Shown here: positions 22,801-37,793 of the stretch, one piece after another
How the letters are laid out: the number at the start of each line of letters is the position of its first letter
Numbering within the stretch: the stretch's first letter is position 1
Source: Epiperipatus broadwayi
Taxonomy: Eukaryota > Onychophora > Udeonychophora > Euonychophora > Peripatidae
Reading direction: 5' to 3'
Length of the DNA stretch: 64,000 bases
NCBI GenBank assembly: GCA_028023455.1
Contig: JAQFVV010006340.1
Location: 2,215,438-2,279,437, forward strand
Translations under genes and position numbers: made by a program
The notes under the pieces: model-generated
The model's input: only the letters and a program-made list of their open reading frames with translations
Told to the model about the DNA's origin: nothing
The model's database searches: none

Positions 22801-25800
22801 GAATAAATGTAATTTAGATCGTAAGATTCACACTTTGAAGATTGAATCCAGTAACCATTACTAACTACATTTGATCATGAATTAGAAAGGAAACCATTGA
22901 TTTTGTAAATATTCTTTTAACTTTTATTTATCTATATAAACATTTTTATACATTGTAAACCAAATTTCCAACTATACGTTTTACTATAAACAGACATTTA
23001 AATTTGAAAACCACATTATGCTTGTAACTTGAATTTCATATTGTAATTTGTGAAATACCTTGAACGTAACAAGAATTGCAAAAAATATGTCATAACTACT
23101 TTAACTTCAAATTCCACTCATCAATGATAATTGTTAAACAAGAAGAATGTTATCTTTGTGTAAGAATATATTTTCAACCATATAGAAAACCTTATCAAAG
23201 ATAAATGCTTATTATTACAATGATTTCAGAAATAAAGACATGATTTGTTAATGATATTTTTTTTTGCAAGAGAAACCTGATCAGGATATAAATAACGGCT
23301 AGTAAAAACAAAATGAATAACCTTTAGAATGTTTATCTAAGTAAATTATTATGGGTTCTAAAATCTATTATGAAAATTCTCATTGCCATTATGATGAACA
23401 CGTTTCTGGATTCTGGGTGCCTTGCCAGAATGTGGTGCCTATTAAATCTAACGTCTGCTAAATAAATGTAAAACCACATACTCAGTCTTTATATACTATT
23501 GTTTTGTATCTGATACACACAGTTTTATTTTCAAAGACAAATAAATTATAGCTTCTCATATATTTTTTAATTAGTTGGACAATAGTCTTTACGTTTAACG
23601 TTCATATGACACTCGGGGTTCAAATTACTTTCTATATTACATTGTTTTTACAGGTATATACTCTCTCTATGTTAGATATTATATAATGTTTATGTTTCGT
23701 AAAGTAATTGCCATTTAAAACGTAGATATTTAAATGCATATTCATGATTTTATTAAGCAAAAAATAGTTAGCTATAAGCCAAGTTATATTAATTACATAG
23801 AATAGGAATTGTCAATACATTTTATAAAAACATAGAGTAGAAATTTTCAGATCGACTATGCTTTTGTAGATTTTTAAAAACTTAAAAAAAAAGGTAATTG
23901 TTAACTTTCAAAAAGGGGACCATTTTCGGGGCGGTCCAGTCGCGAACTCCTTGTGATGTTTTAACCTACTCCAGTTTATTATCTTCACGTAAAGTAACGG
24001 AATAGTCTTCTGCACGCGAGACTGAAGTGGCAAACAACCAAGTATGTCGCACGGAACCGCAGTAGACACGTCACTTCAGTAATTCGGAATATCATAGGCG
24101 TTCCACCAACCTTTCATATACAATTACCATTAGCTTACAAGAAGCATACATATAAATGTAAGCAACTTTAACTAGCATCAATAAACATTAATGTGATTTT
24201 TTTATCTGTTATTTTTTTTATCAAAATAATATTTATTTTGTGGGACATAAATATAATCTATTTCAATTATTTAATAAATGTATAATAAATAAAATAAATA
24301 AATATATTTAATAAATGTATATAACTTTATTTTTTTGTTATTTTGCATTAGCGCTTCCTGATGGGATATCACTATAATTTTTATAATATTCTACTAACTA
24401 CTTGAAAAATTATTTTATTATGCCCATATATCGATATCTAAAATGAATGTTATATACACACATAATTAAATCGTTAATTTTTTAACAAACATTTCAGCAT
24501 TGTTCTTTGCAATGTGATGTTTTTTAGAACGTAACTAACAGGCGTTTTTTCTAGACATATCCAAAAGAAGTGTCACTAAATTTGATATAAATTTATTACT
24601 ATAATTTTACTTTTCACTTTTTACAGTATAAAAATTAAATTTCCATATAAATAAATAAAAATATTTATTATATATTTTAAATAAAAGTTTGATATTTTAT
24701 GTTTTTCCGTTTACTTAAGATATTTACATTTGAGCTCACTATAAGTAATTAAAGTTGTTGCAATGTTTTCTAAATGTTTTACAAAAGTGGTTGTTACTCA
24801 TAATAACACTAAGTGAGAAAAATTAACGGCACATTGTAATTGCAAACACATGCAAATATACATATTGTATTGTTTTCACGTTCAGTTCGGCGTTCTACTA
24901 TGCACAAGAATACATGAGTTAATAAAGCTATCAAAAATAAAATGTATACATTCCATTAACGAGTGTGATTATCTCAAGAACTTAGCTATATTTCATGATT
25001 GACGGGACTACTATTTATAACGATGTAAACTACTGGCAAAATAAGTTTTGATTTATTTAGAACTAGCCGCCAAAATTTACACAATAATTCATTGATACAT
25101 TGTCCGCCATTGCATCACGTATTTGTAACTAATTATAAATGTAAGTTTGGGATTACGTTAGTGGTGGATTAACGTTTTATTGATTGTCTTTTCATGGCTT
25201 AACTAAGCAAGGAAATTGACAGAGGTAACTTTTACATTTCTAATGTAATTATTTAACAATAAATCTAATAAACATAAAATCAATAACTTAAAATGACAAG
25301 TTAATATTAAAGATCAATATTTTAATATAACTAATTAAATTATATAAAAGATAAATTATTAGATTAAATGGAAAGAACATCCAGATGATAACATTAAATA
25401 ATTAAAAGAATTCTTATTACAATCTACTTCAGCCATAAATTAAAGTCACGTAACTAATAAATAGGTAATGTCTTCATCTAAAGTATAATATAAGCCTATA
25501 ACTAATGTTAGTATGCAAAGTTTTTAGTGACAATTTAGCATATGGATAATCTTACTGGTACCTAAATTTTAGATTAGCTTACGCATATTCTGAGATGAAT
25601 GAGCTCATGGACATTGGTTTTAAACTTATCTTTGTTCTGTCTTTAAGGCTTTAATCCAAATGTTCTTGAAGTCTGCCCTAAATCGAAAAAAAGTCTGCAA
25701 AAATAAGGCTCAATTTCTTCTTCTGTCTGATGATTTACTTCAGGATATGAGTAGTTGAAGTTTTGCATATGAGTAATTCTGGATTGGACATTTTCACTAC

Positions 25801-26000
25801 CCCAGAAACAACAGAAACTCCTAAACTAAGAAAAAAGATTCAAGACCGTTTTTATTGTTTGTCTGCTTATTTTATATTCATAGGTCATTTTTAGACTTTT
25901 CTGCATAAAATTTTATTATTCCTTTTAATAAAAAATAGAAGCTAATAATATTTCATTCTGTATTAGCTTTAAGCCACATAGTTCTTTTTATACGCATTAT
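19891..26000. repeat. Module A2
   Basis: Collinear with A1 and with no Gypsy-B insertion: the empty target lies at 24254-24258. It contains the island at 23910-24165. ORFs 20179-20430, 20777-21115 and 21382-21576 have unselected-looking substitutions against A1/A3 and are not called. The similarity to A1 ends at ACGCATTAT (about 26000). Confidence 0.85.
23910..24165. other. G+C-richer island in module A2
   Basis: Counterpart of 5150-5400, with the same GGACC...GGTCC hairpin and a CACGTCA motif. Function unknown. Confidence 0.5.
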
Positions 26001-29865
<3,865 letters not shown>

Positions 29866-29880
29866 ATCCGTCCCCCTTAT
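29866..29880 (-). other. Gypsy-1 polypurine tract
   Basis: The minus strand reads AAGGGGGACGGAT against the 3' LTR boundary, a G-rich purine run. Confidence 0.8.
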
Positions 29881-30111
29881 GAAAGAAAAATGAATGGGAT
29901 AAACAACAATCAATATTAACAACACACTAAATTTTACATTAAGATCATTCCTCAATTAAAAAAAAAATTATGTTTGTCAAATAAACATACAACACAAAAA
30001 AAAACATTTAATGCTTTTACAAACACTTATTCTTATTATATTTAATAACATTAAATAAGCAAGAGAAAAAAAATAACTAAATTTTATATTGAACAATAGG
30101 TATGATTTTTC

Positions 30112-30606
30112 TTAATCATGTCTTGCAGGGCATGGAACCAAACTGCGAGCATTATAGGTTCCTCGTATTCTTTCAGGTGTAGAAAGCAAAAATGCATTTT
30201 CTCCCACCTGTTTCATTATCTTATAGGGACCTTCATGGAGATTAAGAAATTTCCAAAAAGTGTGCTTCTTAAGATTACTAACATGGGGAGTTCTGATCAT
30301 TATGCTGTCATGAATTTTGAAACAATGCAAGCTAGCCCTATGATGGCGAATACGCTTATCACTCATCTTTTTAAGATTGGCTCGAGCTAGTGTCAAATCA
30401 TGTGATACATCAATGTTCTCTTGAACAGGGGGCAAAGGAGTTTTAATTAATAAAGGTTCCACCTTACCAAAATGTAAACGAATTGGTGACATTTTTGTGG
30501 ATTCATTAATTGTAACATTATATAATGTATAATCTGTGGCAATTGACGCACCCATTGCCTGTGGTCTCCACCTACATATACCCGGAATAATTGACTGAGT
30601 TCTCAC
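30112..30606 (-). pseudogene. pol: Gypsy-1 integrase C-terminal part (out of frame with pol)
   Basis: After the in-frame TGA at 30603-30605 the pol frame continues for about 30 codons (ELSQLFRVY, HRQWVRQLPQ). Homology then moves to this frame near 30520-30545: YNVTINEST, SPIRLHFGK, and a C-terminal domain with FKIHDSIMIRTP and EGPYKIMKQVGENAFLL, typical of the gypsy integrase tail. One nonsense change and one frameshift therefore disable the integrase. The segment belongs to the same pol polyprotein as 30603-33275. Confidence 0.85.
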
Positions 30607-33275
30607 ATGATCCTTTCACTAGGATTGGACTGTGGGTTGCATATGGAACACATGATGTGCTGAATATTCTTTTTTTGACACCATTTTTTCCAATAGTCTG
30701 AAATAAAAGCGGTGGCATGATCAGTGAGAATAGAGGTAGGTTTACCTACTACAATAAATTGTGACATCTCCAGGTGTTTCACAACATTCTTGGCATCAGC
30801 CTTTGGGACTGTAAAAGCTGAAACAAATTTTGAGAACACATCGTATGTTACAAGAATAAACTTTTGGCGGTTAGAAGGAGGAAGGGGTCCATAAAAGTCC
30901 AGAGCTAGTAACTCATTCAGTTGATTGGACAAAATGGGGTGTAGTGTTCCCACGTAGGTTTTGTTTTGGTATTTAGTCTTTAAGCAGATCTCACAATCCT
31001 TCAATCTAGTCATAATACATTCCGTCATGTTCTGAAAGTAAAAATGTTCTTTGATAATTGGCTGTATTTTTTGTACCCCAAAATGACCATAATGACAATG
31101 AACATAATATATTAATTTATCTACTAAGCATGCTGGAATCATCACTCTCCATGAATCACCCTCAATCCCATCCAATTTTCTCAGTAAAATTCCATCATTC
31201 ATTTTGTATTTAGCCTTAACCCTTTCAACATATCTTTTCTTTCCATTCATATTGGCAGAGTTTACCAACACACCAATTATTCTCCTTAATTCATTGTCCT
31301 GTACTTGTAATGTTGGCAAATCCTTATAACTTTTAGTTATTTCATCCTCCAGTAATGCAGTCAAATTACAAATAATAATATTTTCAGTACATGGATTCTG
31401 ATATGTTATAGTAATGGGATGGCGACTTAAGATGTCAGCAACAGTGTTATTATGGCCAGAATAATAAATGATCCGATAGGAAAACTGCTGAAGGTATAAG
31501 CTCCAACGAATCAGTCTGTCATTATGTAAATAGCTTCTATTTAAAAACTCTAGGCTTCTATGGTCTGATAGTACAGTTACTTGAGATCCCAATAGAACCT
31601 GCCTCAGTTTTTGGAACCCCCAGACAATGGCCAGAGCCTCCCGTTCAGTCATAGTGTAGTTTAGTTCTGGTCCCTTCAAGTGTCGGCTCAAAAAATAAAG
31701 AACCTGTGGTTTCCCATCATTATCTAGTTGGTATAGTATGACCCCTAGTCCAAACCCACTACTGTCAGTTTGTAGGTAAAATTCCTTCTGAAAGTCTGGA
31801 TATGCTAGTATAACTGTCTTCAAAAAATTATCCTTAATAACCTGAAGTTCTCCATCATGGTCTTTAGTCCAAACCCAGGGCTCAGATTTCTTTAATAATA
31901 TAGATAAATGGAGGGTATCATATGAGAAATTCTTGTAAAAATGATGGTAATAATTACACAGTCCCAAAAATGACCTCAAGTGCTTCTTAGATTTGGGTGT
32001 AGGAAATTGTTGAATTGCAGATATTTTATCGGGATGAGGTTTTATTCCCTGATTACTAATTACATGGCCAAGAAAGGATATTTCTCCAGCCACTAGGGTG
32101 CATTTCTTAAGATTGACCTTTATGTTATGAAGTGAGCATTCTGAAAAAAATAAATTCAAGTGTTCCAAATGTTGGGTTAGATCATCCGATGCGATAACAA
32201 TGTCATCAACGTATATTACTATCAACTCTTTGAGCTTCTGAGAAAAGATTGCATTCAAACATCTGATCAGTCCTGCCCCACTATTAATCAGGCCAAATGG
32301 CATCCTCTGAAACATATACGAATGGCCTTGATGACGAAAAGCTGTATATTGCTGATCCTTGAGATGTAATGGAATCTGCCAATAGCTTGCAGTTAAATCA
32401 AACGTTGAAAAGACTCTCCTTCCCCGAAACCCAAGCAACAATTCTTGTACTGGCATTGGAATATCACGTTCAGGTATAGTATGTTTATTAAGGGTACGTG
32501 CATCTAAGCATACTCGAAGAGAACCATCTTTCTTTTTCACCACAACAAGAGGATTTACATATGGTGAAGGGCCAATCTTAATAATTTCCCAATCGAGCAT
32601 CTTTTGGATCTGTCGTTGGACTTCTGTCTGGTATTGGTGCGGGATAGGATAGGTGCATTGTTGGAAAGGTTCATTATCCTTGAGTTTGATCCTATGAATA
32701 TATCCCTTGATAATGCCAGGTACTTTAGAAAAGATAAATTTATACTGAAGCAACAATTGAAAGAAGGGTTCATAGTATTCTGATCTTATGATACCAGAAC
32801 TGTCTAACTTCATCTTTATATTTACATCAACCGATGTCTCCAGCATAGCTATCAATTGACTACCCTGACTAATGAAATCTCCTACAAGAGGGCAAATCTT
32901 CTCTTGGTACATAAAAGTCTGTTTACCATAATTAATTGAACAATGATTAAGGGTCATGAAATCTGAGCCAATTATGACCTCATGAACCAGTCCAGGCATG
33001 ATCAAGAATACATGCATAAGCTCTAAGTTATTAATCTTATTAGTAATGAAAATCTGTTTATTTGTCAACTTTACCTTCCTTCCATTTGCAAGGGTTACCT
33101 GAAGAGATTTAAGTGGTAAAGTAGGAATTGAATGGTCAACTTGCATAATTTTCACATACATTTCCTCTGAAATTACAGAAGCTTGGCTACCAGAATCGAC
33201 CAAAGCATCCACAACTAACCCCAAAATGGTAATCCGAATTATTGGACAACTATATGAAATGGGAGGTTCAAGCAA
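30603..33275 (-). pseudogene. pol: Gypsy-1 Pol: protease, reverse transcriptase, RNase H, integrase
   Basis: An 890-codon open frame. Residues about 15-120 are an aspartic protease with ALVDSGSQASVIS. RT spans about 200-420: KKKDGSLRVCLDARTLN, FSTFDLTASYWQIPL, FQRMPFGLINSG, and the catalytic VIYVDDIVIAS. RNase H follows (about 480-620): LQTDSSGFGLGVILY, TMTEREALAIVW, VLSDHRSLEFL, HNNTVADILSRHP. Integrase has an HHCC-type zinc module (HCHYGHFG ... CEICLKTK) and DDE residues in LALDFYGPL, ILTDHATAF and NPSERI. The frame extends upstream to a TGA at 33288-33290 and ends at a TGA where the family has Arg. In an active element it makes and integrates cDNA. The start used here is the first position after the upstream stop; a polyprotein start is more likely. 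Confidence 0.93.
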
Positions 33276-33391
33276 ACCTTCATATTTTCAGTGCTCAACA
33301 TCAAAATCAAGATTGTTAATTAACCATCCTATGGTGTTCCCCAAATCTCTATGAATAGGGCCCCAAAGTGAGGAATGTACCATTGAGGTCC

Positions 33392-34768
33392 CTATTGGTT
33401 TAATGCTCCAGGTTTCTTAATAGTGATCTCATCCCTTTTAAGGATTCTTATCCCACTTGTGGATGGCATATTGCCATCATCTTTCCTTCCCATATATGGA
33501 TAAGGATTATAATATGGCCTATCCTGAATTGGAGGCCTACCTCTATATCTACCCCTACTTCGCATATCTCTGCCTTGACTCCACCATGGCCTGTCTAGGA
33601 TACTGATGCTATTCATATTTGGGCTATGTTCTTTATTAACATTGGCCCTAGCATCTTTTCCCCGATCACTAATCTCTATTGAATCTAAAACATTAATTAC
33701 TTCCTCAATCGTTTGTCAGTCCGATGCTATCAAGACTTGTTCGATATGTCTTGGCATATTATGGCACAATACCCTCACTATATGTTGTTCGGACAAAGGG
33801 TATGCAGTAAGAGTTCTCAATTCGATGACTTTCTTTCTAAAAAATTGAGTATAACTCCCTTTCATATGATTATATCTTTTCTGCGATACTTGATATCTCA
33901 AGTTTTCTTGTTTATTTTCCCCCCAAAAACTATTTAATAATAAGTACTTAAAATCCCCATAATTATGTGGCCTCTCAAATAATGACTTCCACCAGTCCTT
34001 GGATGATGAATATAGATGATTGCTAGCAATAGCAATCTTTTCCTCTTCTGTTAAGGGGCATAACACAAACAACTCTTCTAAATTCTGCAAAAACTCATAT
34101 GGATTTTCCATGTGATCTCCCTTAAAAGGTCTAATAGACAAAAATTTAAGGGCCATGGAATCCCATGAATCCTTCCCATAACTCATTTGTTCTCCATTTA
34201 AACCTAAACTCTTGGAATATGCCTTCTTAAGCTTAGAATCTTTTAATAACTCCTCAGAATAATGGTATGTCAGGTAACCACAGACCTCTTTAACCTCAGT
34301 AACATCTGTTTCCCTAATCTCTGGAATCCTTATTTCTGTTTTTGCATTCTGCTCCTTAATTATTTTTTCTTGCATAAAATTTTCTAATTTTAATTGGTGA
34401 TTTTGTAACTTACAGTCAAACTCATTTAACTTTTCTTCTACCTTGTCTGATATATCCTGCTTACCTATATCACTCCTTACACTATCTACCTCTTTTCTTA
34501 AATTTTGATATCTTTCATCCATTTCCACTAGCTTTAGTCCAATGGCTCGTACAGCCTCTTCTTCTATTGTCAAACTATCTATTTTTTTAACCATTTGAAC
34601 AACCTGATCATTGATGTTTTGGTCAACACTATACTGGCCTTGAGTTTTTAAAATACTGTCATCAACTTTATCCTGACATCTTTCCACAACTTGTTTAATG
34701 ACCCCGAATTCTTCCTGAAATTGTTCAAATTTCTCTTGAATATACTCAAATTCTTTATCTTTTACCAT
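33392..34768 (-). pseudogene. gag: Gypsy-1 Gag, capsid and basic C-terminal region
   Basis: One frame of 459 codons interrupted by a single TGA at 33716-33718. The N-terminal third is coiled coil (IQEKFEQFQEEFGVIKQVVE). The middle is a retrotransposon Gag capsid-like domain: FKGDHMENPYEFLQNLEELF, TEEEKIAIASNHLYSSSKDW, and FWGENKQENLRYQVSQKRYN. The end is Arg/Gly/Tyr-rich (SRGRYRGRPPIQDRPYYN) instead of a CCHC knuckle, suggesting RNA binding by a basic tail. The ATG at 34766-34768 overlaps the stop of the upstream coiled-coil frame (ATGGTAA), so the original Gag probably started further upstream. Confidence 0.85.
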
Positions 34769-35573
34769 GATTTCGGTTTTACTAAAATTTTCTTAATCTT
34801 CTCTCGAATTTGTGCCACTGCACTATCACTTTCTAATTTTATTTGATGCAATTGAGTGTAAACATTTATTTCTACAGTTTCAAACTTAGATGCTTGATCC
34901 TTAATAGTGTCTCTGACCTCCTTTATCTCTAATATCTGATTTTCTACTTTCTCTTCCAAAGCTTGTATCTGGCTAACTGTATTAGCTCTTATTTCTACTA
35001 TGTCGAACTTTATTCCTAATATTTCTAATTTTATTTCAGCTATCCTTTCTTCTGACTTGTCTTGACTCAACTTTATTTCTTTTAGTTCTGATTTCAATTC
35101 TGTTTGACCACTCTAGTTTTACTTGACCAGACTTTAGTTCTGCAAACATCTCTTCTGATTTTTTTCTATCTTCTACTTGACCATACTTTAGTTCTGCAAA
35201 CATCTCTTCTGATTTTTTCTATCTTCTACTTGACCAGACTTTAGTTCTGCAAACATCTCTTCTGACCTTTCTCTATCTTCTACTCATCTAGACTCTAATT
35301 TTGCAAAAAATGTTTGGCCCTCATCGGCATATCATCATCCGTGGTTTTACAAATATTATCTCTCATCTTACTAGACTCTCCATAGGACATATCTATAGCT
35401 TCATTTCCTGATTCAAGGTCAGGGGACAATGCAGCCATGTCTGGAGATGGTGTCTCTTGAGACCCACCCAAACTATCATATAAACTAAATTCTTCCATTT
35501 TATCTTTTAAAACTTTATTAATATTACTTAAGAAAACAATGGTTACCAGCTCCAACCTCCACCAAATCAACAA
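34762..35573 (-). pseudogene. Gypsy-1 Gag N-terminal coiled-coil region
   Basis: Frames 34762-35097 and 35295-35573, plus the repeat between them, look like the broken N-terminal part of the same Gag. A plausible natural start is MEEFSLYDSLGGSQ near 35499, followed by an acidic Ser/Pro-rich stretch (GGSQETPSPDMAALSPD). Next come 18-residue repeats (VEDRKKSEEMFAELKSGQ) and then continuous heptads (QALEEKVENQILEIKEVRDT). A one-base loss in a poly-T run of one repeat shifts the frame. A long coiled coil before the capsid is unusual for Ty3/gypsy Gag and may mediate oligomerisation. Confidence 0.65.
35121..35290. repeat. 54-bp tandem repeat inside Gypsy-1 gag
   Basis: ACTTGACCA recurs at 35121, 35175 and 35228, with a degenerate start at 35282 (spacing 54, 53, 54). 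It encodes 18 residues of coiled coil. The 53-bp unit has one T fewer and breaks the frame. Confidence 0.9.
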
Positions 35574-37189
35574 TTCAAACTCACCCTCACTACCTGAATG
35601 ACATAAAATTTCTACAATTTTATTTTCTTATATAATGTTCGATTTTCCACACACACATAAGCAAGAAGATATTAAGTTTTAACTAGATAACATAAATCTA
35701 AACATTACTGAAATTATTAATTAAATTTTATATGATCCACTATAGCTATATTATAAACTACACCAATTCAAATAACTGATAAAAAACCAAACGATTTAAA
35801 CATGTTCATTTATTTTTATCCAGTATTGAATGCATTCAAATATTATAACCAGCATTTATAACAAAAAAAAATAATAATAATAATAATTATTTATAACCAA
35901 AAATAAAATTAATGATGACATGCATTTACTATGACAACTGATATACAATTTTTTATTAAATATGAAAAATGCCAACTTTTGCATAAGAATATAGAAAATA
36001 ATCTGTTAGGAATGAGCTATATATTCAAGTTATATATTCATCCAATCTTCTAAAGATCCAACAGATACCGACAGTTTAAAAGAATTGCTAGCAGTTCACA
36101 ACTTTGAAATGGATAGAAGAATTCCATCACTGCTCTTAAAACATACAATGCTCCATGAACACTCTGATGATCATCTCACTTTAACCACTCTAAGCTACCA
36201 CAACCCATAATATTCTACTATAAACACTATCACAATGCCCTGCTTACATCCAAGTCTTAGGGGCTATTAATAAGATATTGTCTTGCTCATCTTTGTGAGT
36301 ATTAGAGACAAATATTACATATATATTAGAAATAAATATGCCTTTCTCTCTCTGGAGTCTTAGAGGCAAAATCATGGCAGGACTACTGTTAACTGCTTCA
36401 TGATAACTAACAAATGATATCCTAATTTGGGTTGGAGCAGTGAATGAGAACAATCAATCACCAGTGACATGAATACACCATATACCCAAGACAATAACAA
36501 CAATTCTCCATCCATCACCAAAAATCTGCAATACAACCAACAAAACTCCAACAATCAAGCATGCTATCTAACCTTCAAAATTATGGACTTTCTATAACAG
36601 AAGTGTTCCAGATATGAACAATATTAACACTTTATAATTTAATGTTACCAATAATTCTATGTTTATCTAGCATCAGTACTATATTTGATTGACAAGCAAA
36701 AGATATATATTAAAAAAAATATGTTATCAACTTTAACATTTATTAATTTACTACAAGTTGTGATATTTCTATAGCTTTATAATTAAAACTAAGCTGTCTC
36801 ATGGCTGTACTTATCTATTTCACCTAAAAAAAATTGTTTTTTTTAATCTATACATCTAACATTCATATATCTATTACACATCTCTCAGGTATTGGCTTAT
36901 TTCAAACTCTAATTTGCTTATTTCAAACTTTAGTGAATGCTCCATTTACCCCTAATTCCATTTTATCAAACATTTTTATTGATCTTCCAGATTGATATCA
37001 GAAATCATTGAATAAGAAAAACTACCAACTCGATTCTATTTTGGAACCAATTCTACAATAGCTGTATATTTAAAACAGGATTAAAATACTTCTAATAGCA
37101 CAAGATTACTTTTCATCTCAGATATACGCCAATATATATCAACAAAAATATAAATACTCTACAAGTATATATATTGAAGCGGAATCTGT

Positions 37190-37290
37190 TGCACACATTC
37201 AGCTTCACTCTCTAATAATGTTTGAAACCTCCAAACATGGATTCAAACCCAACCATTTAATTAGAGACCACCGGGGAGTGAAGGTATACC
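37190..37290 (-). repeat. Possible SINE-like tRNA-related fragment
   Basis: The minus strand has GGGTTTGAATCC, close to a Pol III B box, about 20-30 bp after CCGGTGGTCTC. There is no clear A box or tail; weak. Confidence 0.2.
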
Positions 37291-37625
37291 AATACGCATG
37301 ATTGTTTATGTATTTGTAAACTTTAAATTCATTTAACATTAGTATGCATAAAAACAATTATATATTTTCATTACGGTAAACAATCATGCGTATGTGTTTG
37401 TAACAGATCAACTTTAATAATTTAAAGCGTTGCATAATGTATATTTTATTCATACATATATTTTCATAGAGAGAAAGTTCGAGAGGGGAACATAAAATTA
37501 GTAAATAAAAGACTTACTGTCTTCCAAATTATAAAAGAAATTTGTTTTATCGTAATATAGATTTATTTAAGCATCATGATTAGTTAATGTTGATTCCGCA
37601 GGTCTATTTTCAGCTTAAAGTAGAC

Positions 37626-37793
37626 CAAAACTAACTCTCGAACTTAATCTCGTTTGTAGTCCAAGATATGCTGTATCATTGTAGTTATTAAAACATCTGG
37701 GAATTAGATAAAAACTAACTCTCGAACTTAATCTCATTTGTAGTCCAAAATATGCTGTATCATTGTAGTTATTAAAACATCCGGGAATTACCC
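37626..37793. repeat. 84-bp tandem duplication in the Gypsy-1 leader
   Basis: CTAACTCTCGAACTTAATCT occurs at 37631 and 37715, two units with a few substitutions. On the minus strand each gives 28 codons (for example FNNYNDTAY), so the period preserves frame. Confidence 0.85.

Noticed and set aside
29866-30111. env gene between integrase and 3' LTR of Gypsy-1
   Set aside because: Only about 250 bp are available and no frame is open, so this is a plain retrotransposon arrangement.
30118-30390. Plus-strand ORF over the integrase region, and similar antisense ORFs at 32555-32773, 33606-33937, 47014-47389
   Set aside because: They are shadows of the pol, gag and transposase frames on the opposite strand or in another frame.
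30603-33718. TGA as a reassigned sense codon
   Set aside because: CGA-to-TGA point mutation explains the stops, and other frames in the same elements are broken by TAA, TAG and frameshifts.
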